Below are positions 54,374 through 62,621 of a stretch of 64,000 bases of DNA, piece by piece. Location: assembly GCA_947496355.1 (NCBI GenBank), contig CANMCO010000003.1:310001-374000 (forward strand), written 5' to 3'. The DNA comes from an uncultured Aquimarina sp. GTDB lineage: Bacteria; Bacteroidota; Bacteroidia; Flavobacteriales; Flavobacteriaceae. The notes under the pieces are model-generated. The model searched no databases. It saw nothing but the letters and a program-made list of their open reading frames with translations, and was not told the origin of the DNA. The first letter of the stretch is position 1, and every line of letters begins with the position of its first letter. The translations under genes were made by a program, and so were the position numbers.

Positions 54374-55672
54374 ATGAAAACAAAATTTACTAAGATCACC
54401 TTAACTATTATTGTATTATTAGGCTTTAGTATGTCAGCACAGGATGTAAACCAGGTAAATAAAACGTACACAAAAGAGATTGAAAAAATTATTATCAATA
54501 AAAAGGTACAATTGGCTCTACAACATATCGATGAATCGGATAAAGAAACTATTAAAAATATGATAGTTCTTAACGAGATTCCTGCACCACCATTTAAAGA
54601 AACCAAAAGAGCTGAAAAGTTTAAAGAAATGTTTTTAGAGGCGGGTATTGATAGTGTTTGGATTGATGCTGAAGGCAATGTATTAGCGCTTCGTAAAGGT
54701 AAAAATAGAAATAAAACCCTAGTCTTGGATGCGCATATGGATACCGTTTTTCCTGAAAAAACAAATGTTACCGTAAAAATTGAAGGGCAAAAATATTCGG
54801 CTCCCGGAATTGGTGATAATACCAGAGGTATGGCCATGATTTTAGCAACTTTGAAGGCAATGAATCACGCTTCGATACAAACAGAATCGGATATTGTTTT
54901 TGTTGGAACCGTTGGAGAAGAAGGATTAGGAGATCTTAGGGGAGTAAAGCATTTGTTTAGTAAGGCATCTGATATTAAAATAGACTCATGGATATCTATT
55001 GATGGAGGAGGCAATGGACGTATTATTAATGGTGGATTGGGATCTAAACGCTATAAAACTATTTTTAAAAGTAAAGGAGGGCACTCCTGGGGAGCTTTTG
55101 GTTTAGCCAATCCTCATCATGCATTAGGGAATGCAATCGCATTTTTTATTAAAGATGCTACAAAATATGTCACTATAGATGGACCTAAAACGACATTTAA
55201 TGTAGGTAGAATAGGAGGGGGGACATCTGTAAACTCTATACCTTTCGAATCTTGGATGGAAGTGGATATGCGTTCATTAAGTCCCAAAAGATTACTTGAA
55301 ATAGATAGTATTTTTAAAGCAAGCATGAAAAGAGCTGAAAAAGTTTATAATGCATCTGGAATAAAGGATAAGGTAATATTAGAAATGAAACCCATTGGTA
55401 ATCGTCCTTCTGGAAATCTACCATCAAATATTCCATTAATACAAAGAGCCATTGCCTCGGCTTCGTATCTTGGAATTACACCAAAATTAAGTACAGGTTC
55501 GACCAATAGTAACATACCAATTGCTAGAAATATACCGGCTATTACCATAAGTAGAGGAGGGAAAGGAAGTGGAGCGCATTCATTAGATGAAACCTGGACT
55601 AATAAAGAAGGAACTAAGAACATTAAGTTGGCTCTGATTATTACTCTGGCAGAAGCTGGATTGGTAAATTAA
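54374..55672 (+). CDS. Secreted M20-family metallopeptidase
   Basis: A 432-residue exported dizinc peptidase: signal peptide 1-22 (ending GFSMSAQ), catalytic domain with LDAHMDTVFP (His and Asp ligands), GIGDNTRG (bridging Asp), VGTVGEEGLGDLRG (catalytic Glu and ligand), a dimerisation domain insert (about 220-330, with KSKGGHSWGAFG), and the last His in GSGAHSLDE. It resembles the PepT-like/aminoacylase branch (peptidase T fold) acting on small peptides. It starts 78 nt after the S9 peptidase with no terminator between, so the two may share a transcript. Confidence 0.87.
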   Translation: MKTKFTKITLTIIVLLGFSMSAQDVNQVNKTYTKEIEKIIINKKVQLALQHIDESDKETIKNMIVLNEIPAPPFKETKRAEKFKEMFLEAGIDSVWIDAEGNVLALRKGKNRNKTLVLDAHMDTVFPEKTNVTVKIEGQKYSAPGIGDNTRGMAMILATLKAMNHASIQTESDIVFVGTVGEEGLGDLRGVKHLFSKASDIKIDSWISIDGGGNGRIINGGLGSKRYKTIFKSKGGHSWGAFGLANPHHALGNAIAFFIKDATKYVTIDGPKTTFNVGRIGGGTSVNSIPFESWMEVDMRSLSPKRLLEIDSIFKASMKRAEKVYNASGIKDKVILEMKPIGNRPSGNLPSNIPLIQRAIASASYLGITPKLSTGSTNSNIPIARNIPAITISRGGKGSGAHSLDETWTNKEGTKNIKLALIITLAEAGLVN

Positions 55673-55743
55673 GATCAAATATTTTTATTATATCAAAGCA
55701 ACCATTTTTTACATATTGAATCTTATTATATAGAAATGTAGTA

Positions 55744-56145
55744 ATGGAAAAAATTGTAATACTTATTTTATCTTTTGTGTTGTTATTTTCTTGTAAAAGT
55801 GATGATGATGCATTAAGGAGTACAGACATTGTTGGAAAGTGGCAACTTGTAGAACAATTATTAGACCCTGGGGATGGTAGTGGTACATTTCAATCTGTTG
55901 ATAGTGAACTTGCACTAGAGTTCTTTGATGACGGTACTATTGTTTCCAGAAATGGCTCATTGTGTAATATTTTTACAGAATCAGGAGGAACAAGTTCAGG
56001 GACTTTTTCTTTAAATGATAATATGATTAATATAGAATGCCCAAGTGATACATTCCGTATTTCTTTTGAGAGAACGGGATTAAACCTTGTTCTTAATTTC
56101 TCCTGTATAGAAGCTTGCGCTCAGAAGTACAAAAAGGTTTCTTGA
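55744..56145 (+). CDS. Small lipocalin-like lipoprotein
   Basis: A 133-residue lipoprotein, lipobox LFSC (Cys about 17) followed by KSDDDALRS, an acidic surface-export-like stretch. The body begins IVGKWQLVEQLLDPGDG, the lipocalin-like signature, and has Cys residues (LCNIF, IECPSD, FSCIEACAQ) that could form disulfides. Same plan as the protein at 38244. It is 71 nt downstream of the M20 gene and convergent with the QEGLA gene, whose stop is 5 nt away. Ligand unknown. Confidence 0.65.
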   Translation: MEKIVILILSFVLLFSCKSDDDALRSTDIVGKWQLVEQLLDPGDGSGTFQSVDSELALEFFDDGTIVSRNGSLCNIFTESGGTSSGTFSLNDNMINIECPSDTFRISFERTGLNLVLNFSCIEACAQKYKKVS

Positions 56146-56150
56146 TTTTC

Positions 56151-57308
56151 TTATTTCAAGTTCCTTAATATAAAATCTAATTTCTTATTTGTATTCAAAT
56201 TTTGCAGAAAGGAATCTGTAACATGTAAACTTTTATTAGCCAAACCAAGTTTTTGTAACCTTAGGATGTTTTCTTTGTTTTCAAGTGTTACCTTGCCTGT
56301 CAATAATATATTCATGTCTTCATTAGAGTAGTAGTAATCGTATATTTTTTTAAGGCCGGTTAAGTATAAGTAATCTTTGGTAAAACCACCACCACGATGT
56401 ACCCTTAATGTAATTTGCCAGGCACTTTCACGATCTAGCTTGTATTGGCTATAGAGTAAATCAAAAGTACCTTTAAAATCATATCCTTTTATTAAACTAT
56501 CAGCAGCGATAACTCTATACGCTAGTTCTTTCATTCGTTTTAAAGTAAGACAACCAGACATATATTCACTAAAAACGGCTAAACCTTCCTGAGTTTCAGT
56601 ATTGTTTACAAAGCCATTCGAGAATATTTTTAATGGTTGGCTTTTACCATTAAATGTTGTGACCATATGTACACCAATTTCGTGATTAGCCAATACCTTA
56701 AGTTCATTATCACTAAATGTATAGTTTTTCTTTAGCATCAATGTTTCGGAAGCGTTTAACACCATAGCAGATGCAGAGATATGTGTAGACTTCTTAATGT
56801 TAAAATCAAAAGCATATCGCTGTGCAAATTGCTCGAAGTATGCTTCGGCATCATTGGCAGAATATTTTTTTATATAATTATCAGATGAAAGTTCATCATC
56901 AAAATGAAGAATAAAACGGGCATTTTCTACATCACGCTCTTTTGGTGTACCAAAAACTTTTAGAGAATTATAATAAAAACTCTTACCGCGACCTATAGTT
57001 TCAATACACTGAATTAACCCTGAATATTCATAAATGATATCCTGATATAACTTTCGTATTTGATCATCTTTAATTCGCTCTAATCGCTGATTAAAAAACA
57101 ATCGCTGCATTTTATAGGGATTGAATTTAATCTTGCGATATTTGAATATTGGGTTTTTTCTGTATTTGCAGGCAAAGAAATTCTTTTTTTCCTGCTCAAT
57201 ATTTAAGGGATTTAAGTAATTAAGAAGCTCAATGTTCTTAACAAGTCTATCTAAGTTTTGATCAATTTCTAAAAGATCACTATATGTTTCTACCACATCT
57301 TCAATCAT
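56151..57308 (-). CDS. DUF1704 / QEGLA-motif zinc metallopeptidase (MATCAP-like)
   Basis: A 385-residue protein of the DUF1704 family, whose bacterial members were named flavohemoglobin expression-modulating QEGLA motif protein. The zinc motif HEIGVH is at residues 209-214 (HExxxH) and QEGLA at 240-244, matching the layout of eukaryotic MATCAP tubulin carboxypeptidases of the same family. The C-terminal region YRVHRGGGFTKDYLYL-like (residues about 315-335) is also conserved. No signal peptide, so cytoplasmic. It is the last gene of a minus-strand cassette with an N-formylglutamate amidohydrolase-like and an ATP-grasp gene. Substrate of the bacterial enzyme is unknown. Confidence 0.82.
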   Translation of the reverse strand: MIEDVVETYSDLLEIDQNLDRLVKNIELLNYLNPLNIEQEKKNFFACKYRKNPIFKYRKIKFNPYKMQRLFFNQRLERIKDDQIRKLYQDIIYEYSGLIQCIETIGRGKSFYYNSLKVFGTPKERDVENARFILHFDDELSSDNYIKKYSANDAEAYFEQFAQRYAFDFNIKKSTHISASAMVLNASETLMLKKNYTFSDNELKVLANHEIGVHMVTTFNGKSQPLKIFSNGFVNNTETQEGLAVFSEYMSGCLTLKRMKELAYRVIAADSLIKGYDFKGTFDLLYSQYKLDRESAWQITLRVHRGGGFTKDYLYLTGLKKIYDYYYSNEDMNILLTGKVTLENKENILRLQKLGLANKSLHVTDSFLQNLNTNKKLDFILRNLK

Positions 57309-57392
57309 TTTCCTTTACATTCTTATCAAATTATTTATAGAAACCACAAACTAACTGCAAAAAATAGAAATTAACAAATAAGGAGGTCGATC

Positions 57393-58226
57393 TTACTCAA
57401 TAAAGTGATTATAAAAAGCTTTTGCATGCATTGGAAGTCTTTCATTTAACCCCAATTCGATAGCATGTACTATTTCGGGATACATAATATATTCTATTTC
57501 GTGACAATATATTTTCGAAAATTCAGTAGCCAAAACTAATGTGTTCTTAAAATTTTCAGTGATATATTTCAAGAAATACCCATTACCATAAAATGTGTCA
57601 TTAATACCTGAAGTAGTAGCTATATTGTGTGGTAGTTTAATATTTGATAATGTTTCAGACCAAGAATTTACAAAAGAAGAATATCGTGTATTATCTATAT
57701 TGGTGGTGCCTAGATTAACTACTGGTACTTCTCGATCCCACCGCCTCCAATTATACGAATGTATATCATAAACTATTGCAGCACCGTATTTGGATTCTAT
57801 TTTAGAAACCAAAGCGTGTAGAACTTTATAAAAGTTAATATGTTTTTCTAAAGAACGTTCTTTAACTTCAGTTTTTAAAGAATTTTTCCAAAGTTCTTTT
57901 CCCCATGCATCTTCATATATAGCTACATCAGGAGCTCTATTTAGATCATATTCAAAACGAGAATCACATCCCGCTATTACGATAGGATGGTTTTGCACCA
58001 TTTGTTTGGTGGCAGGATCTTCTTCGTACCATCTATCATATTCTGTATGTAGGCAATTATCCCACAATTCTTTACGAAACTGATGGCCATCGTGAACTGC
58101 ACCACATATATAGTGCACATATGAGTCTATTTTTATAGTAAATGAATAATCTTCGGCAACGGCACTAAATGGTTCTTCAGCCTTTATTTTGGTAATCATT
58201 TCTTTAATAGAAATCCTAAGCATCAT
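57393..58226 (-). CDS. N-formylglutamate amidohydrolase-family protein
   Basis: A 277-residue metal-dependent amidohydrolase-like protein. Family features: VHDGHQFRKEL, GCDSRFEYDLNRAP (DxRFxxDLNR-type signature), IVYDIHSYNWRR with a ligand Asp-x-His, and LATEFSKIYCHE near the end. Classical members hydrolyse N-formyl-L-glutamate in histidine degradation, but no hut gene is near. It overlaps the ATP-grasp gene by 11 nt, so translation is coupled, and the QEGLA gene follows after 84 nt. In this setting it probably acts on another amide, perhaps a product of the ATP-grasp ligase. Confidence 0.82.
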   Translation of the reverse strand: MMLRISIKEMITKIKAEEPFSAVAEDYSFTIKIDSYVHYICGAVHDGHQFRKELWDNCLHTEYDRWYEEDPATKQMVQNHPIVIAGCDSRFEYDLNRAPDVAIYEDAWGKELWKNSLKTEVKERSLEKHINFYKVLHALVSKIESKYGAAIVYDIHSYNWRRWDREVPVVNLGTTNIDNTRYSSFVNSWSETLSNIKLPHNIATTSGINDTFYGNGYFLKYITENFKNTLVLATEFSKIYCHEIEYIMYPEIVHAIELGLNERLPMHAKAFYNHFIE

Positions 58227-59247
58227 CTACCGTTTTTCTTAATTTTGCCTTTCTATCAAATCTACTAACTCTTTGTATTACTTTATCTTCAATAAAATCT
58301 ACTACTTTTTCTTGTAGTCTGACTTTGTATTTTTTATTAATATATGTAATTCCTCCCGGACTCATTACATTAACCTCTACAAGCATACCATTAATAACAT
58401 CTATACCTACAAAGTAAAGTCCGTCTTTAACTAGTTTTGGTCCGATCTTACGACATAACTCTTTTTCTTGCTTAGTCAACGAATGCTTTACTACTGTTCC
58501 TCCGGCTGTGACATTAGATCTATGATCATCCTCCCCAGGAATACGTCTCATTGCACCAATAGGTTTTCCATTAAGAATTAAAATGCGAACATCACCTTGA
58601 TCAGCACCTTCAATATAATCTTGTAGTATTACATAGTTAGTGGTTCCATCTTTATTGTCTATGTAAAAATCCAAAAGAGATCGAATACTACTCATTGCTC
58701 TTTTTTCAATCAATATTACCCCAGAACCACCAAAACCGTTTAATGGTTTTAAGATCATTCTGTCACTTTCGGATTCTTTGATCATTTTAATAAGGTAATC
58801 CTTATTTTTGGTTACATGAGTACTTGGAATAAAGTGAGTTTCTATGTCATCAAAAGCAGCAGTATACAATTTGTTATTAGACCTACGAATCCCGTCAATG
58901 TCATTCATAATAAATACATCGTCTTTTACAGAATCCAAAAAATTAAGCATGATCATGTCCAGCGGTGGATTACTACGTAAAATAATTACATCAAACCCGG
59001 CCAATGGTAACATTTCATCTCTAAAAGTAGTTTTGGCATGAAAAGATTTCATAGAAGACGAAACCTTGTCGGTTCGGTTAAGTACTTTACAAAAAGAATA
59101 CGTTACGCTATCACGTATAGTAAGATTAGAAGGAGTTGCAATAGCTACTCCATGCCCTCTTTTTGCAAATTCATGAATCAAAGTAAGTGAGGTATCATTT
59201 TCGGGATTTATTTCTTCCCAGGGATACATTAAGAAGCAAACATTCAT
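58216..59247 (-). CDS. Glutathione synthetase-like ATP-grasp ligase
   Basis: A 343-residue ATP-grasp enzyme. GshB-like N-terminal domain (FLMYPWEEINPENDTS), then the ATP-binding core: MILKPLNGFGGSGVILIE (Lys plus Gly-rich lid), QDYIEGADQGDVRILILNG (Asp/Arg Mg-nucleotide site), MRRIPGEDDHRSNVTAGG and VGIDVINGMLVEVNVMSPGG (metal-binding Asp and Asn). It joins a carboxylate to an amine through an acyl phosphate. There is no gshA nearby and the organism has bacillithiol, so glutathione is an unlikely product. It is the first gene of the minus-strand cassette. Confidence 0.83.
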   Translation of the reverse strand: MNVCFLMYPWEEINPENDTSLTLIHEFAKRGHGVAIATPSNLTIRDSVTYSFCKVLNRTDKVSSSMKSFHAKTTFRDEMLPLAGFDVIILRSNPPLDMIMLNFLDSVKDDVFIMNDIDGIRRSNNKLYTAAFDDIETHFIPSTHVTKNKDYLIKMIKESESDRMILKPLNGFGGSGVILIEKRAMSSIRSLLDFYIDNKDGTTNYVILQDYIEGADQGDVRILILNGKPIGAMRRIPGEDDHRSNVTAGGTVVKHSLTKQEKELCRKIGPKLVKDGLYFVGIDVINGMLVEVNVMSPGGITYINKKYKVRLQEKVVDFIEDKVIQRVSRFDRKAKLRKTVDDA

Positions 59248-59336
59248 TACTGATGATTTTATGTGTAAAAATGTACGTTTTTTATGTCAAAATCAAGAAA
59301 AAAATAAAAGAAAATTTATTGATCACAAAAAAATAA

Positions 59337-59924
59337 TCATTCACATTCTAAATCAATAGTTATGTTTTTCATTTTCTTCCAAACAGGATGTTCAGGAGCT
59401 TGAGGTGAAACATTAAATAAAACTAAGTGTCTATTATCTAGATTACAAAATCTATTCTCTACTATAATATTAAGATTTACTTCTTTTTTTGTTGTAAATG
59501 CATCATACGTCAATACTTTTCCGATATAGAGCGAGTCATTTACTTTTTCAAAAAAAGCTTTTGACTTAGGAACGTCCTTCAAAAATTTCAAATTCATTTT
59601 TGAAACCATATTCATTAACCCATCAAAATATATTTCCATTTCGGATTCTAACTTTTTAGTAGATAATTTTGGTTTCTGGTCGATTTCCCATAGAAAGACA
59701 TAGGAAAAATAATCTTTTGCCTTTTCTTTTCCCCATCCAGGAGCAAAACGAATATGTTCTGCACCAGAATATTGCAATGAAGAGGCGAATTTTAAAGGAA
59801 ATTCTATAACTTCGCCTCTCCAATTTTCTGGAGCGTTTAATATGTTTTTTGACGAATTGTCCTCTTTACATTGTAAAAAAAATAATAAAATTAAAAAAAA
59901 GGGCACGGTTTTTGAAAAATTCAT
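59337..59924 (-). CDS. Hypothetical lipoprotein
   Basis: A 195-residue protein with a signal peptide and lipobox-like FLQC (Cys about 19), then KEDNSS. The mature part has aromatic-rich strands (APENWRGEVIEFPLKFA, YSGAEHIRFAPGWG) and a Lys-rich middle; it ends ITIDLECE. No domain recognised. It is co-directional with the ATP-grasp gene 89 nt downstream but the gap is not tight, so a shared transcript is uncertain. Confidence 0.6.
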   Translation of the reverse strand: MNFSKTVPFFLILLFFLQCKEDNSSKNILNAPENWRGEVIEFPLKFASSLQYSGAEHIRFAPGWGKEKAKDYFSYVFLWEIDQKPKLSTKKLESEMEIYFDGLMNMVSKMNLKFLKDVPKSKAFFEKVNDSLYIGKVLTYDAFTTKKEVNLNIIVENRFCNLDNRHLVLFNVSPQAPEHPVWKKMKNITIDLECE

Positions 59925-60021
59925 ATTTGATTAGTTATTTTAGGAATAAAAGTAATAAATTGGATTATTATAGAAATTTCCTAAATTTGTGTTAAAGTAA
60001 ATGGATTACAAAACCTACAAA

Positions 60022-60909
60022 ATGAAATATTATAGAACATTTTTACTATTATTCGTTTTTACAATTCAGGTAGCCCCAGCTCAAACTGAAGAAGATAGAA
60101 TCGAAGCCGAAATTATTAACATCCAGAGAGGTGTTGTTGCCAAACTTACAGGTCATGAACCTATTAAAGGTAAGAAAAAGCTAGCCAGTAGATCCAGTAA
60201 TGGAGAAAGAAAAGCCGTCGCTGACTATTTATTTAGTTCCTTAAAAGATGCAGGGTTAAAGCCAGTAAGGGATAATTATGATGTGCAAAACAAAAAAGGA
60301 GATCAATTTACAGGTCAAAATATATATGCAGAAATCCCGGCTACTAATGGTAGTGATGAATATGTGATTATTTGTGCTCATTACGATACTGTTGAAAAGA
60401 GCCCTGGAGCTGTTCATAATGCTACTGGTGTAGCAATTGCATTTTATGTTGCTAAGAAAATTGCGGAATTAGAAGAGCGTAATATAAATTTCATGGTTGT
60501 ATTCTTTGACCATTGGAAAAGCAATATGATTGGAACCAGAATGTTCACCAAAATGTTGCAAACAGAAGGATATAACATTCACTCTATGCATAGATCTGAT
60601 TATATGGGATGGGATAATGATGAGGATAGAGCTGTTGAGCTATTAGCTTCTAATTTGAGTTTAGAATCGTTATATAGATTAGAATCTCCAGTGCCTATTT
60701 ATAAAAGGGAGGTAGCAACACCAGAAAGTAGATTCTTTTCTAATTTTGGTTATGATACGGTAACATTAACAGCTGAGTTGAAAAATGCAGATAACTCTCC
60801 TTTTGTCAGACAGAGTGAAGACAAATACACTACAGTTAACTTCAAATACCTGGCTTCAACTACAAGTATTGTCTATAATGTAATGAAGGCTCTTGCTAAA
60901 GGGAATTAA
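60022..60909 (+). CDS. Secreted M28-family peptidase-like protein with degenerate active site
   Basis: A 295-residue exported protein (signal ending VAPAQ) with the M28 fold order. Numbered from the upstream ATG at 60001, the first metal motif is kept (HYD, His127 and Asp129), but the bridging Asp expected in a DNASG-type motif is His139 (HNATG), and the Glu-Glu pair expected before GS reads WK at 172-173 (FFDHWKSNMIGT). Most metal ligands and the general base are therefore missing, so aminopeptidase activity is doubtful; binding or a different reaction is possible. The ATG at 60022 is preferred because it opens the signal peptide. It is convergent with thrC across a shared terminator. Confidence 0.72.
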   Translation: MKYYRTFLLLFVFTIQVAPAQTEEDRIEAEIINIQRGVVAKLTGHEPIKGKKKLASRSSNGERKAVADYLFSSLKDAGLKPVRDNYDVQNKKGDQFTGQNIYAEIPATNGSDEYVIICAHYDTVEKSPGAVHNATGVAIAFYVAKKIAELEERNINFMVVFFDHWKSNMIGTRMFTKMLQTEGYNIHSMHRSDYMGWDNDEDRAVELLASNLSLESLYRLESPVPIYKREVATPESRFFSNFGYDTVTLTAELKNADNSPFVRQSEDKYTTVNFKYLASTTSIVYNVMKALAKGN

Positions 60910-60932
60910 TTACAAAAAGAAATAATATCCAA

Positions 60933-60964
60933 AAAGGAGTTCTTATTTTAATAAGAACTCCTTT
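60933..60964. terminator. Bidirectional terminator overlapping the thrC 3' end
   Basis: AAAGGAGTTCTTATT pairs with AATAAGAACTCCTTT (15 bp) around a short loop. The last codons and stop of thrC form one arm. It also ends the M28-like gene 24 nt upstream on the plus strand. Confidence 0.88.
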
Positions 60965-62232
60965 AATGTTTTATAACTGTTTATTTTTATACTTTTCTTT
61001 TCTTTATTAATAACTTTTTGGATTTGAGAAGGGATGTCCATGGTAGTTTCTATAGTTTCCTCTACAACATCTAAAAATTTTACAGGATGAGCTGTCTCCA
61101 GGAAAATACCATAGTCATTTGTATCTAGTATCTGTTCTTTAAGTCCTAAATATCCTATGGCTCCGTGTGGATCTGTTATATATCCTGTATTGTTGAATAC
61201 TGTTTTCATAGCCTGTTTAGTTTGATAATCATCAAAGCTATAAGCAGAGAAGAGGTCTTTTAAATTTTCAAAATTATTATTAAACAGATTTTGTATTCTA
61301 ATAAAATTGCTAGGATTGCCCACATCCATGGCGTTAGAAATTGTTGCTTTAGAGGGTTTTGGTTCGTATTTTGATGTTTTAAGATACCTAACTACAGTGT
61401 CATTGATATTTGTGGAAGCAATAAATTGTTTTACAGGCAAACCTAATTTATGAGCAACAATTCCTGCACAGATATTCCCGAAATTACCACTTGGTACAGA
61501 AAATACAATGTCTTTTCCTTTACTTTTCACTTGCTTATAGGCAAATAAAAAATAGAATAATTGAGGAATCCATCTGGCTACATTTATTGAATTGGCAGAG
61601 GTTAATTGTCTATGTTCTGTAATGCTGGTATCTAAGAAAGCTGTTTTTACCATATCCTGACAATCATCAAACACACCGTCAACCTCTAATGCAGTAATGT
61701 TTTGACCAAGAGTAGTCAGTTGTTTTTCCTGAATATTACTTACTTTTCCTGAAGGGTATAAAATAACGACATCTACACCTTTTACTCCTAAAAAACCATT
61801 TGCGACGGCACCACCAGTATCCCCAGAAGTTGCAACAAGAACAGTGACCTGGTTTTCGTTGTTTTTATTAAAGTAACCAAGACATCGCGCCATGAATCGA
61901 GCGCCAACATCCTTAAAAGCCATAGTAGGGCCATGAAACAGTTCTAAAGTAGCAATATTGTCTTCAATTTCAATAACAGGAAAATCAAAACTTAAAACAT
62001 CAGCAAGTATATCCCTAAGCTCGGTTTCAGGAATTTCATTGCCCACAAATTGTTGTATTGCCTGATATGCAATCTCTACATTATCCAAAGTCTCTATGTT
62101 TTCAAAGAACGATTTTGGCAAAGGAGTTATACTTTCTGGAAAATATAACCCTCGATCTGGAGCTAATCCTTTAATTACTGCTTCAGAGAATGTTACTTTA
62201 TGTGCGTTATTGTTTAAACTATAATATTGCAT
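60943..62232 (-). CDS. thrC: Threonine synthase
   Basis: PLP enzyme that converts O-phospho-L-homoserine to threonine. A 429-residue protein of the bacterial type. N-terminus MQYYSLNN with APDRGLYFPE, the PLP-lysine motif FKDVGARF, SGDTGGAVANGF for the phosphate loop, and SVPSGNFGN and NPSNFIR later. It is the last gene of the thrA-thrB-rid-thrC operon; 21 nt separate it from the Rid-like gene. The stop and last codons lie inside the terminator stem. Confidence 0.96.
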   Translation of the reverse strand: MQYYSLNNNAHKVTFSEAVIKGLAPDRGLYFPESITPLPKSFFENIETLDNVEIAYQAIQQFVGNEIPETELRDILADVLSFDFPVIEIEDNIATLELFHGPTMAFKDVGARFMARCLGYFNKNNENQVTVLVATSGDTGGAVANGFLGVKGVDVVILYPSGKVSNIQEKQLTTLGQNITALEVDGVFDDCQDMVKTAFLDTSITEHRQLTSANSINVARWIPQLFYFLFAYKQVKSKGKDIVFSVPSGNFGNICAGIVAHKLGLPVKQFIASTNINDTVVRYLKTSKYEPKPSKATISNAMDVGNPSNFIRIQNLFNNNFENLKDLFSAYSFDDYQTKQAMKTVFNNTGYITDPHGAIGYLGLKEQILDTNDYGIFLETAHPVKFLDVVEETIETTMDIPSQIQKVINKEKKSIKINSYKTLKEFLLK

Positions 62233-62253
62233 TATTCTTTATTCTTATAGGTG

Positions 62254-62616
62254 TTATACTACTGCAGAAAATTCAATTTCTACAAAAATTTCAGGAGCGA
62301 TAAGTTTTGATACTTCAACCATTGTGGTCACGGGTCTTATATTACCAAAAAATTCCCCATGCGCTTTTCCGATCTGTTCCCATTTGGAAATATCGGTACA
62401 ATAGATTCTTGTTCTTATAACATTGCTTAAATCTGCATCAAGTTCCTGTAGGGCTTTTTTAGCGATTTGAATGATTGCTACAGTTTGATCATATTCATTA
62501 ATTCCTTTTGCGGTTGTACCAGAAATTTCTATTGTATCTCCAATCTTAATTGCCCTGGAGTACCCCACAATGTCCTCCCACGGAGCTCCTGTTGATATTT
62601 TTTTAATTTCTTTCAT
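62254..62616 (-). CDS. Rid-family (YjgF/YER057c/UK114) protein in the thr operon
   Basis: A 120-residue protein of the Rid fold: GDTIEISGTTAKG, IRTRIYCTDISKWEQIGKAHGEFFG and the C-terminal VTTMVEVSKLIAPEIFVEIE. In archetypal RidA, which deaminates reactive enamine/imine intermediates, an Arg is expected in VEVARL; here the position is Lys (VEVSKL), so this is probably another Rid subfamily with changed or lost imine deaminase activity. It lies between thrB and thrC with tight spacing (5 and 21 nt), tying it to threonine synthesis or the enamines from its breakdown. Confidence 0.85.
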   Translation of the reverse strand: MKEIKKISTGAPWEDIVGYSRAIKIGDTIEISGTTAKGINEYDQTVAIIQIAKKALQELDADLSNVIRTRIYCTDISKWEQIGKAHGEFFGNIRPVTTMVEVSKLIAPEIFVEIEFSAVV

Positions 62617-62621
62617 AAGTG

